Source: Desulfobacterales bacterium
Lineage (GTDB): Bacteria; Desulfobacterota; DSM-4660; Desulfatiglandales; B25-G16
DNA length: 5,570 bases
Assembly: GCA_013375385.1 (NCBI GenBank)
Contig: JABXJY010000184.1
Span: 1 to 5,570 of the forward strand
Reading direction: 5' to 3'
Position numbers and translations under genes: made by a program. Position 1 is the stretch's first letter; every line of letters begins with the position of its first letter. Below are positions 1-4,410 of the stretch, piece after piece. The notes under the pieces are model-generated. The model worked only from the letters and a program-made list of their open reading frames with translations, was not told the origin of the DNA and did not search any database.

Positions 1-104
1 CTGATGATAGGGTGGTCCACGTGATTTTTGACCCGCTCCCCAAACAGGTAAATCTCAAGCTTCATCTCTCTCATGCTGTCAATATATTCCTTGGCGGTTT
101 TCAT
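1..104 (-). CDS. N-terminus of a 4-hydroxybutyryl-CoA dehydratase-like (HpaB/AbfD family) protein, partial
   Basis: Only the first 34 codons are in the window; the rest lies beyond the left edge. Read on the minus strand from the ATG at 104, the peptide starts MKTAKEYIDSM and continues with YLFGERVKNHVDHPII. That pattern (TAxxYIxSxR near the start, then the Y-x-FGE-x-x-x-N-x-VDHP-x-I block) matches my memory of the N-terminus of 4-hydroxybutyryl-CoA dehydratase/vinylacetyl-CoA isomerase. This is the Fe-S and FAD enzyme of the 4-hydroxyphenylacetate 3-hydroxylase N-terminal family, which converts 4-hydroxybutyryl-CoA to crotonyl-CoA in anaerobes. The cluster ligands and flavin site lie outside the window, so the reaction is inferred from family resemblance alone. 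A purine-rich leader (AAAGGGGG about 12 bases upstream, and AGAGAGG directly adjacent) and a canonical promoter at 135-163 support this start. Another member of the HpaB-like family remains possible. Confidence 0.8.
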   Translation of the reverse strand, partial: MKTAKEYIDSMREMKLEIYLFGERVKNHVDHPII

Positions 105-134
105 CCTCTCTCTAGACCCCCTTTCGCTCAAGGG

Positions 135-163
135 AGTATAGAAGAGAGCGGCTTATGTGTCAA
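135..163 (-). promoter_or_regulatory. sigma70-type promoter for the leftward dehydratase-like gene
   Basis: On the minus strand a perfect -35 TTGACA (163 to 158) is followed after exactly 17 bases by TATACT (140 to 135), five of six matches to the -10 consensus. Transcription would start near 128, giving a leader of about 25 bases before the ATG at 104. The position and direction fit the gene well. Confidence 0.75.
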
Positions 164-181
164 TCAAGAAACCTCTAAGCA

Positions 182-194
182 TTGGATAATTCAA
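182..194. promoter_or_regulatory. possible operator (imperfect 13-bp palindrome) between divergent promoters
   Basis: TTGGATAATTCAA is a near-palindrome of the form TTGxATnATxCAA. It lies between the two outward-facing -35 boxes (158-163 and 234-239), where a regulator could control both genes. The dyad is short and has one mismatched pair, so it could be chance. No cognate regulator is encoded beside it. Confidence 0.25.
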
Positions 195-233
195 GGCGAG
201 CGAGCAGTCTGTCATGCATGTCCTAGTTTTCCC

Positions 234-262
234 TTGACATGTTGGATGGGGTATAATATAGA
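234..262 (+). promoter_or_regulatory. sigma70-type promoter for the SDR gene
   Basis: A perfect -35 TTGACA (234-239) is followed after 17 bases by TATAGA (257-262). A consensus TATAAT also sits at 252-257, but its 12-base spacing is too short for normal use with this -35. Transcription would start near 269, giving a leader of about 105 bases before the SDR start at 374. It points away from the promoter at 135-163. Confidence 0.65.
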
Positions 263-284
263 CGCAGACGCCGGGACGTATCCT

Positions 285-343
285 TTCAGCTCTCTGTTTT
301 GTGGCAGAACGGGATGTCTCGAAGGATAGCTGAATCATTTCAG
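285..343 (+). promoter_or_regulatory. leader of the SDR transcript with competing inverted repeats
   Basis: TTCAGCT (285-291) can pair with AGCTGAA (328-334). The same downstream arm can instead form a tight hairpin with the next segment, CTGAA (330-334) with TTCAG (339-343) around a 4-base loop. The two structures exclude each other. They lie between the proposed transcription start and the ribosome site at 358-365. A regulatory role is speculative; no terminator U-run follows either stem. Confidence 0.25.
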
Positions 344-357
344 GAAAGAAAATTCTT

Positions 358-365
358 AAAGGAGG
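358..365 (+). promoter_or_regulatory. ribosome binding site that fixes the SDR start
   Basis: AAAGGAGG ends 8 bases before the ATG at 374. The same frame is open from an ATG at 299, but that codon has no comparable site, and the 25 extra residues precede the normal SDR beginning. The start at 374 is therefore preferred. Confidence 0.85.
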
Positions 366-373
366 ATGTCTTG

Positions 374-1135
374 ATGGATCTGTTCGATATCTCTGGACGC
401 GTTGCCATTGTCACAGGTGGAGGCAGAGGCATTGGTTTCGCCCTTGCAAAAGGCCTGGCCTCCTGCGGGGCTGTCGGGGTGATCGCGGATGTCAATTCCG
501 AGCGAGCGGAGGAGGCAGCAGCAATGATCCGATCGGAGGGGTTCCAGGCCAAATGGATTGCAGTGGATGTAACAAAACGGAATTCCGTTCAGGATATGGT
601 CACTCAGACAATGGAGGAGTCCGGTCAGATAGACATCCTTGTCAACTGTGCAGGCACCATCGTGAGAAAGCCCATCGAGGAGTTTACGGATGGGGAATGG
701 GATTCCATCATGGACGTCAACCTCCGCGGGGTATTCCTCTGTTCCCAGATTGTCGGCAAAGAAATGATCAAACGGAAACAGGGCAAGATCATAAATATCT
801 CCTCAAACATAGCCCAGGTGCTTCAACCCCATCGGGGTGTGTATGCGGTGAGCAAGGCAGGTGTATCCCATCTCACGAAAGTAATGGCCCTGGAGTGGGC
901 CCCCTATCACATTAATGTCAACGCTATCGCGCCGGCACCAACCATGACCGACCTCAACAAGAAATACTTTGACGAGCATCCCGAAGATCTGAAAGAGAGA
1001 CTTCGATCCATCCCGATGGGGAGATTGGGAGACCCCCAGGATTATGTGGGTGCGGCCATATTCCTGGCCTCCAGGGCCTCCGACTTTGTGACGGGACAGA
1101 CTATCTTTGTGGATGGGGGATCCATTCTTATATGA
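374..1135 (+). CDS. short-chain dehydrogenase/reductase (SDR), gluconate 5-dehydrogenase/KduD-like
   Basis: The protein has 253 residues, the usual length of a classical single-domain cytosolic SDR. In order it shows the cofactor glycine motif TGGGRGIG (14-21), an acidic residue at the end of the second strand (D39), which usually means NAD(H) rather than NADP(H), D64 for adenine contact, and NCAG (90-93). The catalytic tetrad is N115, S143, Y156 and K160 (YAVSK). The C-terminal FVTGQTIFVDGG block is typical. The opening (DLFDISGRVAIVTG) and the NVNAIAP segment resemble gluconate 5-dehydrogenase and 2-keto-3-deoxygluconate dehydrogenase-type SDRs, but substrate cannot be read from this. The conserved Pro-Gly after that segment is Pro-Ala here (186-187). 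The gene has its own promoter (234-262), is divergent from the dehydratase-like gene and converges on the aldolase gene, with only 42 bases between stops. Family assignment is firm; substrate is unknown. Confidence 0.93.
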   Translation: MDLFDISGRVAIVTGGGRGIGFALAKGLASCGAVGVIADVNSERAEEAAAMIRSEGFQAKWIAVDVTKRNSVQDMVTQTMEESGQIDILVNCAGTIVRKPIEEFTDGEWDSIMDVNLRGVFLCSQIVGKEMIKRKQGKIINISSNIAQVLQPHRGVYAVSKAGVSHLTKVMALEWAPYHINVNAIAPAPTMTDLNKKYFDEHPEDLKERLRSIPMGRLGDPQDYVGAAIFLASRASDFVTGQTIFVDGGSILI

Positions 1136-1170
1136 CCTCGAGGTCGGGAGACGGGTGTGTTGTCTTCCGA
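1134..1170. terminator. convergent-gene junction: 12-bp palindrome plus 9-bp hairpin, possible bidirectional terminator
   Basis: GACCTCGAGGTC (1134-1145) is a perfect palindrome that includes the last two bases of the SDR stop codon. It overlaps a stem formed by TCGGGAGAC (1144-1152) and GTCTTCCGA (1162-1170): 9 bp with one G-U pair and a 9-base loop. CGAGGTCG occurs twice (1139-1146 and 1168-1175). The site lies between two converging stop codons, as expected for a shared terminator, but neither strand has a good U-run, so termination efficiency is doubtful. Confidence 0.4.
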
Positions 1171-1177
1171 GGTCGTT

Positions 1178-2074
1178 TCACTTCGGGATAATTCCCATTT
1201 TCACGAGGATACCACGCAGTTGAGCCCTCTTTTCCTCACTCAATGGTTGTATCGGTCTCCTGCATCGACCAGCAGGTAAGCCCATCATCGTTAAGGCCTC
1301 CTTCACCACGACCGGAAAGGACCCCAAACTAAAGGCGATCCGCAGAGGCGCCAGTTTCCGCTGATATGCCTTGGCCTTATCATAATTACCATCTTTGAAG
1401 GCCCGATAGATTCCCACAATCAGTTTTGGAGCCACATTACCCGTTGCGGCGATAGCGCCAGCCGCACCATACATGAGAGCACCGTAAATCAACGTATCCC
1501 TTCCCATGATTACCTTAAAATCGCTAGGGCAAAGCCGAATCATCTCGGCTACCTGGGTGAGATCACCGGAGCTATCCTTGATCCCTGCAAAGTTTGGCAA
1601 CTCTTCTGCAAGCCGCGCGAGTGTGGCGGTGGTTAAGGCCACTCCCCCGGTCCGACCTGGATTGTTGTAGCATAAGACAGGAATCTTCACCGACTGGCAA
1701 ATGGCCTTGAAATGCTCATAGAGCTCATCCTGGTTTGGGCTGATGAAAAAAGGGGTAATAATGGAGACACAGTCAGCCCCGGCCTTTTCAGCGTACTGTG
1801 AGAGTTCGATGGACTCTCTCGTGGTGATTGCTCCTGTATTGGGCATGACAAATACCCGACCCCGGGCCTCTTCCACAGCAACGTCGATGAGTCTCCTCTT
1901 CTCCTCATTTGTGAGGGCAAAGAACTCTCCCTGGCTTCCGACCGGAAAAAGCCCATTGACGCCACTGTCAATCAAATAGTTGATGATCCTTCTGAAACCG
2001 CCTTCATCCACCTTTTCGTCTTCATCAAATGGTGTGACCACGGCTGTAATGATTCCCTCAATTGGTTTTCCCAT
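1178..2074 (-). CDS. DapA/NanA-family class I lyase (dihydrodipicolinate synthase-like aldolase)
   Basis: The 298-residue protein has the usual length of this TIM-barrel family, whose members form a Schiff base with pyruvate or a 2-keto acid and do aldol addition, cleavage or dehydration. Visible landmarks are TAVVTPF (10-16), the pyruvate-carboxylate loop GSQGE (46-50), YNNPGRTG (136-143) with the catalytic tyrosine Y136, and GIKDSSGD (164-171) with the Schiff-base lysine K166. In E. coli DapA the loop is GTTGE and a second tyrosine (Y107) completes the proton relay; here these are Ser47-Gln48 and Phe110. This argues against true dihydrodipicolinate synthase and for a catabolic or uncharacterised aldolase/lyase. 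R141 is kept, as in DapA. No lysine-biosynthesis gene adjoins it; the neighbours are dehydrogenases. It is transcribed alone, leftward, ending tail-to-tail with the SDR gene. Reaction direction and substrate are open. Confidence 0.92.
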   Translation of the reverse strand: MGKPIEGIITAVVTPFDEDEKVDEGGFRRIINYLIDSGVNGLFPVGSQGEFFALTNEEKRRLIDVAVEEARGRVFVMPNTGAITTRESIELSQYAEKAGADCVSIITPFFISPNQDELYEHFKAICQSVKIPVLCYNNPGRTGGVALTTATLARLAEELPNFAGIKDSSGDLTQVAEMIRLCPSDFKVIMGRDTLIYGALMYGAAGAIAATGNVAPKLIVGIYRAFKDGNYDKAKAYQRKLAPLRIAFSLGSFPVVVKEALTMMGLPAGRCRRPIQPLSEEKRAQLRGILVKMGIIPK

Positions 2075-2085
2075 GGATCCCTCTA

Positions 2086-2092
2086 CCTCCTT
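2086..2092 (-). promoter_or_regulatory. ribosome binding site that fixes the aldolase-family start
   Basis: AAGGAGG on the minus strand (2092 to 2086) lies 11 bases before the ATG at 2074, with a weaker GAGGG closer in. The frame is open upstream to an ATG at 2149, but the 25 extra residues (rich in K, R and W) do not resemble the family, and that codon lacks such a site. Confidence 0.75.
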
Positions 2093-2202
2093 GCTTCGAT
2101 GTAATTTCTGGCCTGGCAAACGCATTCCCTGCCATCTCTTGCACGGCAATCAGCCACAACCTCATCTACATAGGGCTGGGTGACAACAAGATACATCTTT
2201 TC

Positions 2203-2231
2203 TTGACATTCTTAATGGTTGACTATATTTA
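2203..2231 (+). promoter_or_regulatory. candidate promoter for the alcohol dehydrogenase gene
   Basis: TTGACA (2203-2208) is perfect. The -10 is less certain because the following stretch is AT-rich: TATTTA at 2226-2231 has 17-base spacing, and TATATT at 2224-2229 matches better but with 15. A second TTGACT at 2219-2224 precedes TACAAT (2239-2244) by only 14 bases. Transcription would start near 2238, about 80 bases before the ATG. Confidence 0.5.
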
Positions 2232-2251
2232 TAGGTCATACAATCTGTCCT

Positions 2252-2280
2252 TGTGTAGAGCATCCCAGCGTCGTTGTCAA
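2252..2280 (-). promoter_or_regulatory. candidate promoter for the aldolase-family gene
   Basis: On the minus strand TTGACA (2280 to 2275) is followed after 17 bases by TACACA (2257 to 2252), a weak -10. The leader would be about 170 bases. This promoter would fire toward the rightward one at 2203-2231, so the two would overlap. The weak -10 makes this the least certain promoter listed. Confidence 0.35.
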
Positions 2281-2318
2281 GAAAAATAGAAAATCACAAT
2301 TTGTAAGGAGGAATAGTT

Positions 2319-3602
2319 ATGCCAGACATCAAGGAAAAAGCCAAAGCCATTCTGAGAGAGTTCAAGGGGGATACCTACGCCTTTGGCAGTGGTGTCCTGG
2401 ACGAGGCGGCGGGGAAGTTCGCCGCCCAATTGGGTAAGAAGGCCATCCTGGTGGGTCCCATCGATTTCGAATGGTTTCAACCCACTAAGGAAAGGATCCT
2501 GAAATCCCTGGATAAAGCCGGCGTCGAGGTGCTTGACATAGCCAGGTCGGCCAAACCTAACGCCCCCTTTGTGGACGTGTATCGCATTCACAGTCACATC
2601 GTGCACAAACATCCGGATCTTGTGGTTGTGGCCGAAGGCGGATCCAGCATTGATGCGACAAAGGCGGCCGCTGTCCTGGCGACCCTCGGTGACATCCAGC
2701 CGGAAATCGACCCCTTCTTTGGGGTAGGACAGGTGACCACGGTGTGCCAGGAATCCGGACGGTCCATCATGCCTGTGTTAGCTATCATGATGGCCGCCAG
2801 TTCAGGGGCCCACCTGACCAAGTACTCCAACATAAGCGACCCGGTTATTGGCCAGAAGAAGCTCATCGTCGATGAGGCCATAGTCCCACCTCGCTGTATC
2901 TTCGACTATGACCTCACAACCACGCAGCCTATGAGCCTGACTCTGGATGGTGGGCTGGACGGGATCGCCCACTGCCTGGAGGTCTATCTTGGCTCGGCGG
3001 GCGACTCTGTAGCAAGGGCTCGGAAGGTGGCCGAGGTGGGCCTGGAGCTGATTATTCAGGGGTTGACGGCCGTCAAGAAAAACCCGGAGGACGTTGAGGC
3101 CCGTACCCTGCTCGGTCTGGGTACCGATCTGGGCGGATACGCCATTATGATCGGCGGCACCTCAGGGGCCCACCTGACCAGCTTCTCCCTCGTGGACGTT
3201 CTCAGCCATGGCCGTGCCTGTGCCTTGATGAATCCCTACTACACAGTTTTCTTTGCCCCTGGGATTGAAGATAAATTGAGGGTCATAGGCGCTCTATACA
3301 GGAAGTACGGATACATTGAGAAAGACCTGGATAGCCTTTCAGGCCGGGAACTGGGCCTGGAGGTTGCTGAGGGTATGGTAAAATTCAGCAAATTCCTGGA
3401 TTTCCCTACCTGCCTCCGGGATGTTCCCGGTGTGACCGAGGAACATATTGAGCGTGCCCTGAAAGCTGCAAAAGACCCCCAGCTGGATATGAAGCTCAGA
3501 AATATGCCCGTTCCGCTACACGCCGGTTTGGTGGAGGAATTTATGAGGCCTATTCTGGAGGCGGCCTGGGCTGGGGAATTCGAAAAGATCAAAAACATGT
3601 AA
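2319..3602 (+). CDS. iron-containing alcohol dehydrogenase (group III, Fe-ADH family)
   Basis: The 427-residue cytosolic protein has the two-domain Fe-ADH layout. The NAD(P)-binding part carries GGSSIDATK (107-115), the family's GGGSxxDxxK signature. The metal-binding helical part carries D214 and H218 in GGLDGIAHCLE, H285 in TSGAHLTSF and H297 in LSHGRACALMNPY, which fit the usual Asp-His-His-His ligand set. Such enzymes interconvert alcohols or hydroxy acids and aldehydes; the substrate is not readable. The segment that is normally AGTGSE-VT reads ASSGAHLT (160-167), and the same SGAHLT recurs around metal ligand H285, so this belongs to an unusual subgroup. AAGGAGG (2305-2311) lies 7 bases before the ATG, a strong site. 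The gene is divergent from the aldolase-family gene and ends at a strong terminator (3692-3724), so it is probably monocistronic. A role as partner of the neighbouring aldolase or of the dehydratase is inference. Confidence 0.93.
   Translation: MPDIKEKAKAILREFKGDTYAFGSGVLDEAAGKFAAQLGKKAILVGPIDFEWFQPTKERILKSLDKAGVEVLDIARSAKPNAPFVDVYRIHSHIVHKHPDLVVVAEGGSSIDATKAAAVLATLGDIQPEIDPFFGVGQVTTVCQESGRSIMPVLAIMMAASSGAHLTKYSNISDPVIGQKKLIVDEAIVPPRCIFDYDLTTTQPMSLTLDGGLDGIAHCLEVYLGSAGDSVARARKVAEVGLELIIQGLTAVKKNPEDVEARTLLGLGTDLGGYAIMIGGTSGAHLTSFSLVDVLSHGRACALMNPYYTVFFAPGIEDKLRVIGALYRKYGYIEKDLDSLSGRELGLEVAEGMVKFSKFLDFPTCLRDVPGVTEEHIERALKAAKDPQLDMKLRNMPVPLHAGLVEEFMRPILEAAWAGEFEKIKNM
2802..2820 (+). repeat. 19-bp direct repeat, copy 1 (inside the Fe-ADH gene)
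   Basis: TCAGGGGCCCACCTGACCA here is identical to 3162-3180. The copies are 360 bases apart and in the same reading frame, each encoding SGAHLT. Around this copy the protein reads AIMMAASSGAHLTKYS (residues 155-170). Confidence 0.9.
3162..3180 (+). repeat. 19-bp direct repeat, copy 2 (inside the Fe-ADH gene)
   Basis: This is identical to 2802-2820. The protein around it reads AIMIGGTSGAHLTSFS (residues 275-290), so similarity to copy 1 extends several residues to each side. The histidine of this copy, H285, is a predicted metal ligand. Confidence 0.9.
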
Positions 3603-3691
3603 TCCTCGGCTCAAGGAGAATAGCGCTCACGCTGCCCCGCTCATCTCGAGGGGCATCCTACTGATTCCAGCCAATTTTCGCTCAGGAGCAA

Positions 3692-3724
3692 TGGGTTTTC
3701 CTCAAGGGGAAAACCCAGTTTTTT
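3692..3724 (+). terminator. intrinsic terminator after the alcohol dehydrogenase gene
   Basis: TGGGTTTTCC (3692-3701) pairs perfectly with GGAAAACCCA (3708-3717) around a 6-base loop, and six T residues follow at 3719-3724. The sequence between the stop codon at 3602 and this hairpin holds only a weak GCCCC/GGGGC dyad (3634-3654) and no gene. The terminator separates the enzyme genes from the regulator and efflux unit. Confidence 0.9.
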
Positions 3725-3734
3725 ATTTTCAGTA

Positions 3735-3763
3735 TTGACTGAACTTTCAAAATATATTATATT
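3735..3763 (+). promoter_or_regulatory. promoter for the GbsR/MarR-like regulator
   Basis: TTGACT (3735-3740) and TATATT (3758-3763), each five of six to consensus, are separated by 17 bases. The spacer holds TGAA-CT-TTCA (3740-3749), and the region from 3750 to 3772 is almost pure A/T. CATG-GA-CATG (3773-3782) lies just downstream. Either dyad could be an autoregulatory operator, but they are short. Confidence 0.7.
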
Positions 3764-3801
3764 ATTAATTATCATGGACATGCAAAAGTAACCGGTATCA
3801 G

Positions 3802-3808
3802 GGTGAGG
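3802..3808 (+). promoter_or_regulatory. ribosome binding site supporting a GTG start
   Basis: GGTGAGG lies 5 bases before the GTG at 3814. The next in-frame ATG (3856) would remove the conserved first helix, so GTG is the likely start. Confidence 0.65.
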
Positions 3809-3813
3809 TCGAA

Positions 3814-4281
3814 GTGAAGCAATTCGTAGAAGACGTAGGTATTGTATACGAGGAGATGGGGTGGCCCCGGATGGCGGGGAGGATCTTTGGCTGGCTTTTG
3901 CTGTGCGAACCGCCGCATCAGTCTGCAGAGGAGTTAGCCAACGTCGTTGAAGCCAGCAAGGGATCCATCAGTTCCATGACCAGGCTGCTCATTCAGATGG
4001 GTCTGGTCGAGCGCATGGGCATCCCCGGTAGGCGAGATACCTGCTACCGGATAAAACCCGGATCCTGGTCCGAGCTCATGAGGGCCCGAATGTCCCATCT
4101 AAGGGCAATTCGCGAGCTTGCTGAGCGAGGCCTGAATCTTATCGCTGGCAACGAGCCCGAATCCCGTCGGCGGCTTCAGGAGCTGCGAGATTTTCATGCC
4201 TTCTTGGAGCAGGAGATACCGGCGCTGCTGGACCGCTACGATCAGGAGCGAAAAAGAAGCGAAGAACCTGTTAAGCCCTGA
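3814..4281 (+). CDS. GbsR/MarR-family winged-helix transcriptional regulator
   Basis: The 155-residue protein resembles GbsR-type regulators: an N-terminal helix with FVEDVGIVYEEMG, then WPRMAGRIFGWLL (17-29), a helix-turn-helix with SAEELANVVEASKGSISSMT (37-56), in which the ASKGSIS segment leads into the recognition helix, a wing around GIPGRRDTCYRI (69-80), and a long charged C-terminal helix (about 84-150) likely used for dimerisation. It would act in the cytoplasm as a DNA-binding dimer, probably a repressor. It starts with GTG. It has its own promoter (3735-3763) behind the terminator of the alcohol dehydrogenase. The efflux adaptor gene follows 129 bases downstream on the same strand with no terminator between, so it most likely controls itself and that efflux system, as MarR/GbsR-like genes beside pumps often do. 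The ligand is unknown; nothing here points to glycine betaine. Confidence 0.9.
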   Translation: MKQFVEDVGIVYEEMGWPRMAGRIFGWLLLCEPPHQSAEELANVVEASKGSISSMTRLLIQMGLVERMGIPGRRDTCYRIKPGSWSELMRARMSHLRAIRELAERGLNLIAGNEPESRRRLQELRDFHAFLEQEIPALLDRYDQERKRSEEPVKP

Positions 4282-4307
4282 AATTCTGGTTATCCTCTGC
4301 CGACCTA

Positions 4308-4356
4308 AAGATATCCCCTGGAGGAAATTGGCCTAGCTCCGTCAAGATATCTCTGG
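4308..4356. promoter_or_regulatory. pair of GATATC-containing direct repeats, candidate operator sites
   Basis: AAGATATCCCCTGG (4308-4321) and AAGATATCTCTGG (4344-4356) are near-identical, differ by one inserted base and one substitution, and start 36 bases apart (between three and four helical turns). Each contains the palindrome GATATC. They sit between the regulator and the efflux adaptor gene, where the regulator could bind. This is inference from placement and repetition. Confidence 0.4.
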
Positions 4357-4383
4357 TTGACAGTCATACGGGGTGGCCAGAGA
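4350..4383. repeat. 7-bp inverted repeat upstream of the efflux adaptor
   Basis: TCTCTGG (4350-4356) and CCAGAGA (4377-4383) are exact reverse complements separated by 20 bases, and the left arm overlaps the second GATATC repeat. It encloses a TTGACA (4357-4362) without a recognisable -10. It may be an operator or a weak hairpin; no T-run follows. Confidence 0.4.
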
Positions 4384-4410
4384 GCAGAAAAGATTGATGA
4401 GGAAACTTTT

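Larger units (their letters stand above)
2198..2285. repeat. exact 11-bp inverted repeat carrying two facing -35 boxes
   Basis: TTTTCTTGACA at 2198-2208 and its exact reverse complement TGTCAAGAAAA at 2275-2285 flank 66 bases in the divergent space between the aldolase and alcohol dehydrogenase genes. Each arm ends in a consensus TTGACA reading inward. The repeat may be two promoters facing each other, a two-site operator, or both. Confidence 0.5.

Noticed and set aside
213..220. CATGCATG palindrome in the first divergent region
   Set aside because: Only 8 bp with no extension of symmetry; expected by chance.
12..329. Open plus-strand frame of 105 codons across the left edge region
   Set aside because: It runs antisense to the dehydratase start and through both divergent promoters, has no ribosome site, and its composition (many C, H, P, S) is not protein-like.
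299..373. Upstream ATG giving the SDR 25 extra residues
   Set aside because: No ribosome site at 299; AAAGGAGG is placed correctly for 374, and the classical SDR sequence begins there.
553..915. Second plus-strand frame inside the SDR gene
   Set aside because: It is an out-of-frame shadow of a gene with intact catalytic motifs; cysteine- and glycine-rich peptide without recognisable domain.
2075..2149. Longer start for the aldolase-family gene
   Set aside because: The ribosome site at 2086-2092 fits the ATG at 2074, and the extension does not resemble the family.
1743..2289. Plus-strand open frames antisense to the aldolase-family gene and over the divergent region
   Set aside because: They overlap a well-supported gene or promoter region and lack ribosome sites and recognisable domains.
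3239..3598. Minus-strand open frame within the alcohol dehydrogenase gene
   Set aside because: Antisense shadow; serine-rich peptide with no domain, and no control signals.
3634..3654. GCCCC/GGGGC dyad after the alcohol dehydrogenase stop as a terminator
   Set aside because: Only 5 bp with an 11-base loop and no T-run; the hairpin at 3692-3724 is far stronger.
4357..4385. TTGACA upstream of the efflux adaptor as a promoter
   Set aside because: At 16-18 bases downstream there is only GC-rich sequence (around GAGAGC), no acceptable -10. The adaptor is more likely co-transcribed with the regulator, or uses a site I cannot recognise.
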